This document shows positions 56,219-64,000 of a stretch of 64,000 nucleotides of DNA, piece after piece. Positions within the stretch are counted from its first letter, which is position 1. Every line of letters begins with the position of its first letter. Below the pieces are notes generated by a model, which did no database searches, was not told where the DNA came from, and was given only the letters and a program-made list of their open reading frames with translations. Location of the stretch: contig NZ_CP152342.1 of NCBI RefSeq assembly GCF_045291395.1, forward strand, positions 2,418,001 through 2,482,000, written 5' to 3'. This DNA comes from MR-S7 sp000400995 (GTDB taxonomy: Bacteria; Pseudomonadota; Gammaproteobacteria; Burkholderiales; Burkholderiaceae_C). The translations under genes and the position numbers were made by a program.

Positions 56219-59200
56219 TCACGCGGCGCGCAGGCGCACCACCTGGGGCTCCTGCAGGCGCTGCAGCAGTTGCGCCAGCTCGGCCTCGTAGGCCTGGCGC
56301 GCGGCTTCTTTCACATGGCCATAGCCGCGCACCTGCAGCGGCGCCTGGGCGATCTGCACTGCCAGCTCGTGCTGGTCTGGCCGCGCTTCCTTCAGCAGGC
56401 GCTGCACCAGGGCCTCGAACTCGCCGATCATGGCGCGCTCGTGGCGGCGCTCCTCCGTGCGGCCGAAGGGGTCGAGCGCCGTGCCGCGCAGGAATTTCAG
56501 GCGCGCCAGCATGCCGAAGGCGGGCAGCATCCACGCGCCGAACTCGCGCTTCCTCTGGCCCAGCAGCGGCGGCGCGAGGTTGAAGGCCAGGCGCGGCGCG
56601 CCCTCGAACTGCGCATCGATCTGCGCGCGGAACGCGGGCGCGGCATACAGGCGCGCCACCTCGTACTCGTCCTTGTAGGCCATGAGCTTGAAGAAGCTCC
56701 GGGCCACGGCGCTGGTCAACTGTTCCTGGCCGGGCCACACGCGCGATTCGTGCGCGCGCACCGCATCCACCAACGCCTTGAAGCGCGCGGCGTAGGCCGC
56801 GTTCTGGTAGCCGGTGAGGAACTCCACGCGGCGCTGCACGGCCTCGTCGAGGCTGGCGGCCTGCTTGCGCTGCACGGCGCCCGCGCTGGCCGCCACGGCC
56901 TGCGGATCGACCGCATGACGGCGGCCCCAGCGGAAGGCGGCGAGGTTCATCTTCACGGCGGCGCCGTTGAGCTCGATGGCGCGCTCGATGGCCTGCGCGC
57001 TTACCGGCACCAGGCCGCGCTGGTACGCGGCGCCGAGCATGAACAGGTTGGTGGCGATGGCATCGCCGCAAAGGGCCAGCGCCAGGCGCCCCGCGTCCAC
57101 CAGCTCCAGGTTGCCCTCGCCGATGGCGCGCGCGATGGTCTTGACCAGCGGGTTGGCGGGGAACTGCATGTCCGGGTTCTGCGTGAAGGCGCCGGGCATC
57201 ACCTCCTGCGTGTTGATGATGGCGCGCGTGGCGCCCTTGCGCGTCATGGTCAGCGTGTTGCCCGCGGCGGCCACGACGAGGTCGCAGCCGATCAGCGCGT
57301 CGGCCCCGCCCGGCGCCACGCGCACGGCGGCGATCGCCTGGGGGCTGGCGCCGAAGCGCATGTGCGTCCACACCGAGCCGCCCTTCTGCGCCAGGCCCGC
57401 CATGTCGAGCACGCCCACGCCCTTGCCTTCCAGGTGCGCGGCCATGCCCAGCAGCGCGCCGATGGTGACCACACCCGTGCCGCCCACGCCGGTGATGACG
57501 AGGCTGTAGACCCCCTGCGCCAGGTCGGGCAGCGCGGGCTCGGGCAGGGGTGATTCGAGACTGTCGCTCCCCGTGCCGCTGCCCTTCCTCAGCTTGCCGC
57601 CGCGCACGGTGACGAAGCTGGGGCAGAAGCCCTTGAGGCACGAGAAGTCCTTGTTGCAGGCCGACTGGTCGATGGCGCGCTTGCGGCCGAACTCGGTTTC
57701 CACCGGCACCACGGCCACGCAATTGGACTTCGCGCCGCAGTCGCCGCAGCCCTCGCACACGGCCTCGTTGATGACCAGGCGCATGTCGGGGTCGGGGAAC
57801 TCGCCGCGCTTGCGGCGGCGGCGCTTCTCGGCCGCGCAGGTCTGGTCGTAGACCAGCACGCTGGTGCCAGGCACCTCGCGCAGCGCGCGCTGCACGGCAT
57901 CCAGCTCGTCGCGGTGGTGGATGGTCACGCCCGGCGCCCAGCCTGTCACGCCGCCGTATTTGCCGGGGTCGTCCACCACCACGGCAATGCGCGCCACGCC
58001 CTCGGCATGCACCTGCTGGGTCATGCGCACGGGGTCCAGCGGACCGTCGTGGCGCTGACCGCCGGTCATGGCGACGGCGTCGTTGTAGAGCAGCTTGAAG
58101 GTGATATTGGTCTTGGCCGCCACGGCCGCGCGCACGGCGAGCAGGCCCGAGTGGAAATAGGTGCCGTCGCCCATGTTCTGGAACATGTGGGGACGCTTGG
58201 AAAACGGCGCCTCGCCCACCCAGGCCATGCCCTCGGCGCCCATCTGCGTATAGCCCAGCGTGCCGCGGTCCATGCTCTGCGCCATCCACGAGCAGCCGAT
58301 GCCCGCGTAGCCGCGGCTGCCCTCGGGGATGCGCGTGGAGGTGTTGTGCGGGCAGCCCGCGCAGAAGTAGAAGCTGCGCGCCATCACGTCCACCGCGCCC
58401 AGCACGGGCTTGCGGCGCGCAAGCGCGTGGGTCGTCTCCAGCAGCGCCGGGTCGATCTCGGCCAGGCGGTGGCCCAGCACCTGGGCGATCATCGCGGCGT
58501 CCAGCGCCAGTTCCGTGCGGAACAGCTTGGCGCCGCGCTCGTCCTTCTTGCCGATGACCTGCGGCGCGCCGGGTCGGCCGTAGAGGATGTCCTTGAGCTG
58601 CGCCTCCAGCAGCGCGCGCTTTTCCTCGATGACGATGACCTTGTCCAGCCCCAGCGCGAATTCGGCGATGCCCTCGGGCTCCAGCGGCCAGACCAGGCCG
58701 GCCTTGTAGACCGCCAGGCCCAGCGCCTGCGCGCGCGCCTCGTCCAGCCCCAAGTCTGCCAGCGCCTGCCGCAAGTCGAGCCAGCTCTTGCCCGAGGTGA
58801 CGATGCCGATGCGCGCGCCCTCGCGCTGCCCGAACGCCACGCGGTCGATGCGGTTGGCGCGCGCGAAGGCGCGCACGGCATCGAGCTTGTGGTTGACCAG
58901 CCGGTATTCCTGCGCATGCGGCGTGTCCGGCAGGCGGATGTTGAGGCCGTCGGGTGGCATGTCCGGCAGCTCGGGCAGCGTGAAGGACGGGCCGGCCTCG
59001 TGCACCTCCACCGAGCCCGAGGCATCGGCCGTGTCCTTGATGCACTTCATGCCCACCCAGCAGCCGGAGTAGCGCGACAGCGCCCAGCCGTAGAGCCCAT
59101 GTTCGATCAGCTCAGGCACGCCCGCGGGCGAGAGGATGGGCATCTGCGCATCGACCAGCGCGAACTCGCTCTGGTGGCAGGTGGTGGACGACTCGCAGGT

Positions 59201-59665
59201 GTGGTCGTCGCCCATGAGCACCAGCACGCCGCCGTTCTTCGAGCTGCCCGCCAGGTTGCCGTGGCGGAAGGCGTCGCCCGAGCGGTCCACACCCGGCCCC
59301 TTGCCGTACCAGATGGAGAACACGCCGTCGAAGCGCCCCTCCCCGCCGATCTCCGCCATCTGGCTGCCCCAGACGGCCGTGGCGGCCAGGTCCTCGTTCA
59401 CGCCGGGCACGAAGACCACGTCGTGCGCCTGCAGGTGCTTGCGCGCCTTCACCAGCTGGTCGTCGAACGTGCCCAGGGGCGAGCCCCGGTAGCCCGTGAT
59501 GTAGCCCCCGGTGTTCAGGCCCGCAGCGCGGTCGCGGCGCTTTTGCATCATGGGCAGGCGCACCAGGGCCTGCACGCCGGTCAGGTAGACCGTGCCCTCG
59601 GTAGCCGTGTACTTGTCGTCCAGGCCCACGGCCCGCAGGCTGCTGCCAACGCTCAGATCGCTCAT
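56219..59665 (-). CDS. Indolepyruvate:ferredoxin oxidoreductase-family fusion protein
   Basis: This is a 1148-residue protein. N-terminal pyrimidine/TPP-type 2-oxoacid oxidoreductase domains (GYITGYRGSPLGTFDDQLVK, GDDHTCESSTTCHQSEFAL), a TPP-binding part near 450-600 (FCAGCPHNTSTRIPEGSRGY, MGDGTYFHSG), Cys clusters CEGCGDCGAKSNC and CNKDFSCLKGFCPSF, and a C-terminal gamma domain (ITGVGGTGVVTIGALL). It decarboxylates aryl or branched 2-oxoacids to acyl-CoA. Divergent from a GntR regulator. Confidence 0.9.
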   Translation of the reverse strand: MSDLSVGSSLRAVGLDDKYTATEGTVYLTGVQALVRLPMMQKRRDRAAGLNTGGYITGYRGSPLGTFDDQLVKARKHLQAHDVVFVPGVNEDLAATAVWGSQMAEIGGEGRFDGVFSIWYGKGPGVDRSGDAFRHGNLAGSSKNGGVLVLMGDDHTCESSTTCHQSEFALVDAQMPILSPAGVPELIEHGLYGWALSRYSGCWVGMKCIKDTADASGSVEVHEAGPSFTLPELPDMPPDGLNIRLPDTPHAQEYRLVNHKLDAVRAFARANRIDRVAFGQREGARIGIVTSGKSWLDLRQALADLGLDEARAQALGLAVYKAGLVWPLEPEGIAEFALGLDKVIVIEEKRALLEAQLKDILYGRPGAPQVIGKKDERGAKLFRTELALDAAMIAQVLGHRLAEIDPALLETTHALARRKPVLGAVDVMARSFYFCAGCPHNTSTRIPEGSRGYAGIGCSWMAQSMDRGTLGYTQMGAEGMAWVGEAPFSKRPHMFQNMGDGTYFHSGLLAVRAAVAAKTNITFKLLYNDAVAMTGGQRHDGPLDPVRMTQQVHAEGVARIAVVVDDPGKYGGVTGWAPGVTIHHRDELDAVQRALREVPGTSVLVYDQTCAAEKRRRRKRGEFPDPDMRLVINEAVCEGCGDCGAKSNCVAVVPVETEFGRKRAIDQSACNKDFSCLKGFCPSFVTVRGGKLRKGSGTGSDSLESPLPEPALPDLAQGVYSLVITGVGGTGVVTIGALLGMAAHLEGKGVGVLDMAGLAQKGGSVWTHMRFGASPQAIAAVRVAPGGADALIGCDLVVAAAGNTLTMTRKGATRAIINTQEVMPGAFTQNPDMQFPANPLVKTIARAIGEGNLELVDAGRLALALCGDAIATNLFMLGAAYQRGLVPVSAQAIERAIELNGAAVKMNLAAFRWGRRHAVDPQAVAASAGAVQRKQAASLDEAVQRRVEFLTGYQNAAYAARFKALVDAVRAHESRVWPGQEQLTSAVARSFFKLMAYKDEYEVARLYAAPAFRAQIDAQFEGAPRLAFNLAPPLLGQRKREFGAWMLPAFGMLARLKFLRGTALDPFGRTEERRHERAMIGEFEALVQRLLKEARPDQHELAVQIAQAPLQVRGYGHVKEAARQAYEAELAQLLQRLQEPQVVRLRAA

Positions 59666-59698
59666 TCCCAGTGTCCTCGTGCTTCAAACCTGTTGCAA

Positions 59699-59729
59699 AA
59701 GTGTAGACACTTATGAAGACATAAGTCAA
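59699..59729. promoter_or_regulatory. GntR operator overlapping the oxidoreductase promoter
   Basis: Two overlapping perfect inverted repeats: AAGTGTAGACACTT (59699-59712) and ACTTATG-AAGA-CATAAGT (59709-59726). On the minus strand TTGACT (59724-59729) and TACACT, 18 bases apart, make the likely promoter, and both repeats cover it. Confidence 0.65.
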
Positions 59730-59829
59730 TAAAATGAAGAATTCCCTGTGGCGTACGGCTCCCGGAGCCGCTGGGCCGATGAACAGGCGGGCCTAGAATG
59801 CGTTCTCTCACCCGTTGTCCAAGAGCACC

Positions 59830-60578
59830 ATGGCAGTCAAGAAAAATCCAACAAGGAAAGCGCGCACGTGCCTCAGACACGCGATGCCAGCAGCGTCGAG
59901 CGCCTGTACCTCGAGCTGCGCGAACGCGCCATGCGCTACGACTTCCGCCCCGGCGCGCGCATCAACGAGCAGGCGCTGGGCCGGGAGTTCGGCATCAGCC
60001 GCCCGCCGCTGCGCGAAGCCCTGAACCGGCTGGTGGCCGAGGGCTTCCTTGATTTCGTGATGAACAAGGGCTTCTACCGCAAGGCCATCAGCGTGGAGGA
60101 GCTCTACAACCTCTACCAGGTGCGCATCGCGCTGGAGCGCCGCGCCCTATTCCTAGCCGTGGAAAACGCCACCGATGCGGAAATAGAAAGCCTGCGCGCC
60201 TACTGGGACGGGGTGATGGCCGAGGCGCCGGGCATGTCCATCGGCGATCTGCTGCTGGCCGACGAGGAGTTCCACCGCCGCCTCACCGCCATGTCGCACA
60301 ACAAGGAGCTGAGCCAGTTCCTGGAGCAGGTGACGCGCCGCATCCACGTGGCGCGGCACATCGATCTGGAGCAGTCCGACTGGAACACGCGCGCCTTCAA
60401 CGCCCACGCCCAGCTGCTGGACCTGCTGCAGGCCCGCCAGCTCGAGCCCGCGCTGCAGGCGCTCAGCGAGCACATCGACCTGAGCCTCAAGCGCGCCGTG
60501 CAGATCACCAAGGAGATGGTGGCCAAGTTCTTTTTGCAGGACCAGAGCTGGTCGTCCTCCCAGGCGCCGGGGCAATAG
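59830..60578 (+). CDS. GntR-family (FadR/FCD) regulator, frameshifted near start
   Basis: The body is intact: SSVERLYLELRERAMRYDFR and REFGISRPPLREALNRLVAE form the winged HTH, and an FCD ligand domain follows. As given, the frame is open from GTG 59868 (AAGGAAAG upstream, 236 residues). One extra A in the A5 run at 59842-59846 gives MAVKKKSNKESAHVPQTRD from ATG 59830 and 249 residues. It likely represses the divergent oxidoreductase gene through the operator. Confidence 0.87.
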
Positions 60579-60593
60579 CACGGCCGCTGCCGC

Positions 60594-61247
60594 ATGGATG
60601 CCCTGCCCGTCCTTTACTCGTTCCGCCGCTGCCCCTATGCCATGCGCGCCCGGCTGGCGCTCGCGGCCAGCGGCCAGGCGTGCGAGCTGCGCGAGGTGGC
60701 GCTGCGCGACAAGCCGGCCGCGCTGCTAGCCGCGTCGCCCAAGGCCACCGTGCCCGTGCTGGTGCTGCCTGGACGGGTGATTGAGCAAAGCCTGGACATC
60801 ATGCGCTGGGCACTGCAGCGGCACGATCCGTACGGCTGGCTGGCGCCCGCGCACGGCAGCATGGAGGAGGTGATGGAACTCATCGCCCAATGCGATGGCC
60901 CCTTCAAGCACGCGCTGGACCGTTGCAAGTATCCCCAGCGCCACCCTGGCGCCGACCCGGACGTGGAGCGCGCATCCGCCAACGCATGGCTATCGGAGCT
61001 GGAGCAGCGACTGGCCTTGCACGGCGGCTGCTTGTCGGGGCCCCGCGCCTGCCTGGCGGACATGGCCATCGCGCCCTTCGTCCGTCAGTTCGCGGGCATT
61101 GATCCTGCTAAGTGGGAGGCTTCTGCCTTGCCCTTGCTGCGCGGATGGCTGGCGCGGTGGCAAGGCTCCCTGCTGTTCGAGCGCGTCATGCACAAATACG
61201 AGGTATGGCGGCCCGGCGCCGTGCCGGCGCTCTTTCCGCCAGACTGA
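60594..61247 (+). CDS. Glutathione S-transferase-like protein
   Basis: This is a 217-residue protein. Thioredoxin-fold N-terminus YSFRRCPYAMRARLALAASG, then KATVPVLVLPGRVIEQSLDI with the cis-Pro, and an all-helical C-terminal domain. CPYAMR resembles the glutaredoxin/omega-type active site. Substrate unknown. It follows the GntR gene by 15 bases and is probably co-transcribed. Confidence 0.82.
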   Translation: MDALPVLYSFRRCPYAMRARLALAASGQACELREVALRDKPAALLAASPKATVPVLVLPGRVIEQSLDIMRWALQRHDPYGWLAPAHGSMEEVMELIAQCDGPFKHALDRCKYPQRHPGADPDVERASANAWLSELEQRLALHGGCLSGPRACLADMAIAPFVRQFAGIDPAKWEASALPLLRGWLARWQGSLLFERVMHKYEVWRPGAVPALFPPD

Positions 61248-61253
61248 AAGGGC

Positions 61254-61760
61254 TCAACCCCTGCGCCCGCCCCGCACCAGCAGCGCCAGCAGTACGAGGC
61301 CGAACGCCACGAAGCACACGAAGGACCAGTTGGCGATGGAGCCGCCCAGGAAGGTCCAGTCCACCGCGCTGCAGTCGCCCGAGCCGCGGAAGATCATGGG
61401 AATGGCGCGGCTGATAGGATAGTTCTCGATCATCCCGTAGAAGTCGCGCCCGCAGGTGGCAACCTCGGGCGGGTACCACTGCAGCCAGGTCTGGCGCGCG
61501 GCCACGAAGGCGCCGAAGCCCGCCGTCAGCAGGGCCGCAACGCTCCACCCCTTCCACCACCCACGCCCGCGCCCGGCGCTCGCCAGGCCCGTGAAGACGG
61601 CCACGCCGATGAGCGCATAGCGCTGCACGATGCACATGGGGCACGGCTCCAGGCCCACCACGTGCTGCAGGTACATGCCGAAGGCGAGCATGCCCACGCA
61701 GGCCACGCTGATGAGCGCCAGGATGCGGCGCGGGGCGGTTTCGATCCAGTTCAACAACAC
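61254..61760 (-). CDS. dsbB: Disulfide bond formation protein B
   Basis: This is a 168-residue protein with four membrane segments. The first periplasmic Cys pair is CPMC in GLEPCPMCIVQRYALIG; the second pair is Cys in VATCGRDFYG and GSGDCSAVDW. It reoxidises DsbA and passes electrons to quinone. The start GTG 61760 is chosen since no ATG fits; the ribosome site is weak. Convergent with the GST-like gene. Confidence 0.9.
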   Translation of the reverse strand: MLLNWIETAPRRILALISVACVGMLAFGMYLQHVVGLEPCPMCIVQRYALIGVAVFTGLASAGRGRGWWKGWSVAALLTAGFGAFVAARQTWLQWYPPEVATCGRDFYGMIENYPISRAIPMIFRGSGDCSAVDWTFLGGSIANWSFVCFVAFGLVLLALLVRGGRRG

Positions 61761-61819
61761 TTTTCTTTTTCCTTGTGGGGCCGGGCCGGACACCCGGGCC
61801 CCGCAAGGGGGCGCGGGCG

Positions 61820-62947
61820 TCAGATGCCGGCGGCTTGGTCCAGAAACACCTTGGCGCGGCGCGGTGTGACCACCAGCGTCTCGCCTTCGCGCAGCCCCAT
61901 GTCGTGGAACTGCTGCGCCGGGATCTGCGCTTCGATCAATGCGTCCGAGTCCGCATTGTCCGCCGATTGGGTGTTGCCTTCGGGAATTAGTTCCAGCCGC
62001 GCGATCGGCCCCACGACGATGGCGCGCGAAAGCTGCGCCACGATGCCGCTGGGGCGCCCGTGCGCGTCCAGCGCCTGGCCGGGCGAGTAACGCTCCACGT
62101 CCAGGTCGTGCGGACGCACGTAGGCGAAGGCGCGCGTGCCGTCGGCATGGCCCGCCTCGGGGCTGTCGAGCTGCATGCCGTCGTCGAGGTGGATGCGCCC
62201 GTCGCTCGCGCGGCCCTTGAACAGGTTCACGTCGCCCAGGAAGCCATAGACGAAGGGGCTGGCCGGGTTGTCCCACACCTGCTGGGGCGTGCCCTGCTGC
62301 TCGATCTTGCCCTGGTTGATGACGACCACGCGGTCGGCCACTTCCAGCGCTTCTTCCTGGTCGTGCGTCACGAAGATGCTGGTCACGTGCAGCTCGTCGT
62401 GCAGGCGGCGCAGCCAGCGGCGCAGTTCCTTGCGCACCTTGGCGTCCAGCGCGCCGAAGGGCTCGTCCAGCAGCAGCACCTTGGGCTCCACGGCCAGCGC
62501 GCGCGCCAGGGCGATGCGCTGGCGCTGCCCGCCCGAGAGCTGCGAGGGGTAGCGGTCGGCGATCCAGTCGAGCTGCACCAGCTGGAGCAGGCTCATCACC
62601 TTTTCCTTGATCTTCGCCTCGCTGGGCCGCTCGCCGCGCGGCTTCATGCGCAGGCCGAAAGCCACGTTGTCGAACACCGTCATGTGGCGGAACAGCGCGT
62701 AGTGCTGGAACACGAAGCCCACGCCGCGCTCGCGCACGTGCACGTCGGTCGTGTCTTCGCCGCTGAAGTGGATGCTGCCCACGTCGGGCGTTTCCAGCCC
62801 GGCGATGATGCGCAGCAGCGTGGTCTTGCCGCAGCCCGAGGGGCCGAGCAGCGCGATGAGTTCGCCCGAAGCGATGTCCAGGCTCACGTCGCGCAGCGCC
62901 TGGAAGTCGCCGAACTGCTTGCTGACGTTGCGGATTTCGATGCTCAT
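61820..62947 (-). CDS. cysA: Sulfate/thiosulfate ABC transporter ATP-binding protein
   Basis: This is a 375-residue protein. Walker A GPSGCGKTT, Q-loop FQHYALFRHMTVFDNVAFGL, signature LSGGQRQR, Walker B VLLLDEPFGALD, switch VTHDQEEAL, and a C-terminal TOBE region. It powers sulfate and thiosulfate import. It is the last gene of the cysT-cysW-cysA order read leftward. Confidence 0.95.
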   Translation of the reverse strand: MSIEIRNVSKQFGDFQALRDVSLDIASGELIALLGPSGCGKTTLLRIIAGLETPDVGSIHFSGEDTTDVHVRERGVGFVFQHYALFRHMTVFDNVAFGLRMKPRGERPSEAKIKEKVMSLLQLVQLDWIADRYPSQLSGGQRQRIALARALAVEPKVLLLDEPFGALDAKVRKELRRWLRRLHDELHVTSIFVTHDQEEALEVADRVVVINQGKIEQQGTPQQVWDNPASPFVYGFLGDVNLFKGRASDGRIHLDDGMQLDSPEAGHADGTRAFAYVRPHDLDVERYSPGQALDAHGRPSGIVAQLSRAIVVGPIARLELIPEGNTQSADNADSDALIEAQIPAQQFHDMGLREGETLVVTPRRAKVFLDQAAGI

Positions 62948-62960
62948 GGTGTGCTTTCTT

Positions 62961-63851
62961 TCAGGGCCGGGGCCGCTCGGGCGGCAGCTCGGCGGCGGCC
63001 TTCATCTCTTGCTCGCTCTTCCACTCGGCCACCGACTTGATGACCAGCGTGACCAGCGCCAGCAGCGCCAGCAGCGAGGCAGCGGCGAACGCGGCGACCG
63101 ACTGGTATTCGTTGTAGAGGATCTCCACATGCAGCGGGATCGTGTTGGTCTGTCCGCGGATGTGGCCCGAGACGACCGACACCGCGCCGAACTCGCCCAT
63201 GGCGCGCGCGTTGCAGAGGATCACGCCGTACAGCAGGCCCCACTTGATGTTGGGCAGCGTCACGTGCCAGAAGGTCTGCCAGCCGCTCGCGCCGAGCACG
63301 ATGGCGGCCTGCTCCTCGTCATTGCCCTGCGCTTGCATCAACGGGATCAGTTCGCGCGCGATGAACGGGAAGGTGACGAACACCGTCGCGAGCACGATGC
63401 CGGGCACGGCGAAGATGATCTTGATGTCGTGCTCCGCGAGCCATGGGCCGAACCAGCCGTGCGCGCCGAACACCAGCACGTACATCAGGCCCGCGACCAC
63501 GGGCGAGATGGAGAACGGCAGGTCGATCAGCGTCGTCAAAAACGCCTTGCCCTTGAACTCGTACTTGGCGATGCACCACGCCGCCGCCACGCCGAAGACG
63601 AGGTTCAGCGGCACGGCGATCACGGCGGTGAGCAGCGTGAGCTGGATGGCCGACCAGGCATCGGGCTCTTTCAGGCCCGCCAGGTAGGCGTCCACGCCCT
63701 TGCGCAGCGCCTCGGTGAACACCGCCGCGAGCGGCAGCACGAGGAACAGCAGCAGGAAGACCATGGCGACGCCGATCAGCGTCCACTTGACCCAGGGCGC
63801 CTCGGTGGTGCCCGCCTTGGCGCGGCGGATGGTGTGCGTTGCCGTGCTCAT
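62961..63851 (-). CDS. cysW: Sulfate ABC transporter permease CysW
   Basis: This is a 296-residue protein with six membrane segments and the EAA loop (IVLGASGWQTFWHVTLPNIK). WCIAKYEFKGKAFLTTLIDL and FSISPVVAGLMYVLVFGAHG are typical of CysW. It pairs with CysT in the membrane. ATG overlaps the cysT stop (ATGA), 13 bases before cysA. Confidence 0.94.
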   Translation of the reverse strand: MSTATHTIRRAKAGTTEAPWVKWTLIGVAMVFLLLFLVLPLAAVFTEALRKGVDAYLAGLKEPDAWSAIQLTLLTAVIAVPLNLVFGVAAAWCIAKYEFKGKAFLTTLIDLPFSISPVVAGLMYVLVFGAHGWFGPWLAEHDIKIIFAVPGIVLATVFVTFPFIARELIPLMQAQGNDEEQAAIVLGASGWQTFWHVTLPNIKWGLLYGVILCNARAMGEFGAVSVVSGHIRGQTNTIPLHVEILYNEYQSVAAFAAASLLALLALVTLVIKSVAEWKSEQEMKAAAELPPERPRP

Positions 63852-64000
63852 ACCGGCGCCCCCGCGTGGCGGCGCTGCCAGGCCTGCAGCGCGTTGATGA
63901 CCAGCAGCATGACGAAGGAGATGACCAGCATCACCACGGCCACCGCCGTGGCGCCCGCGTAGTCGTACTGCTCCAGCTTGCCGATGATGATGAGCGGCGT
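63848..64000 (-). CDS. cysT: Sulfate ABC transporter permease CysT, 3' end only
   Basis: About the last 50 codons are visible: LIIIGKLEQYDYAGATAVAV, then a final membrane segment and a short basic tail (QAWQRRHAGAPV). The position and end sequence fit CysT/CysU. The rest lies beyond the right edge. Confidence 0.88.
   Translation of the reverse strand, partial: TPLIIIGKLEQYDYAGATAVAVVMLVISFVMLLVINALQAWQRRHAGAPV

Noticed and set aside
1..64000. CRISPR array
   Set aside because: No run of regularly spaced identical direct repeats was seen.

Overview
The window is a GC-rich (by eye about 65-68 %) stretch of a beta-proteobacterial chromosome, most likely a Comamonadaceae member (Acidovorax/Alicycliphilus type). 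The reasons are the earP-efp pair with an arginine at EF-P position 32, the PhaR regulator, a Bug-type tripartite tricarboxylate receptor, an IPTL-CTERM exported protein, and short dispersed hairpin repeats of the kind common in that family. The assignment is inferred from gene content; no database search was possible.

Bases 1 to about 35,420 are a temperate tailed phage that is cut off at the left edge. The minus strand from 18.5 kb to 1 carries replication genes (DnaT/O-like and P-like proteins, RuvC-like resolvase, HNH proteins), then packaging genes (TerS, TerL), a P22-like portal, a lysis cassette (holin-like, SAR endolysin, Rz with embedded Rz1), scaffold, a CsrA-like small protein, an N4-gp56-type capsid, head-tail adaptor proteins and a tail fibre that runs off the edge. 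The switch lies at 19.0-20.2 kb: a Cro-like gene and an S24 repressor, divergent around three regularly spaced operators. To its right come cargo genes (membrane protein, exported nuclease, IPTL-CTERM protein), an SOS-box-controlled pair, and a second promoter at 23.47 kb carrying two more copies of the operator. That promoter faces an early operon with a large structured non-coding region (24.08-24.59 kb), many tiny ATGA-coupled genes, RecT, a YqaJ exonuclease, two DUF1566 proteins, a NUMOD4-HNH nuclease and RdgC. A cargo zone next to the integrase carries a predicted EVE-HNH modification-dependent nuclease. The integrase end abuts a tRNA-Val(TAC) gene.

Bases 35.4-64 kb are host chromosome. 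They hold HU, pgsA, uvrC, a radical-SAM/DUF4130 putative DNA-repair pair, a LysR-controlled CoA-transferase / HMG-CoA-lyase-like / Bug-receptor operon, earP-efp, an SPFH/zinc-ribbon operon, a MATE transporter, rimO, phaR, a dapA-type synthase, a large indolepyruvate:ferredoxin oxidoreductase with a divergent GntR regulator, a GST-like protein, dsbB, and the sulfate importer genes cysA, cysW and a partial cysT.

Three things deserve most attention. The first is the roughly 500-nt structured RNA candidate in the prophage early operon. The second is a nested inverted-repeat MITE-like element between rimO and phaR. The third is at least seven places where adding one base to a homopolymer restores a gene, which points to systematic homopolymer undercalling in the assembly, or else real decay. 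Coordinates of those genes are given as the repaired gene.
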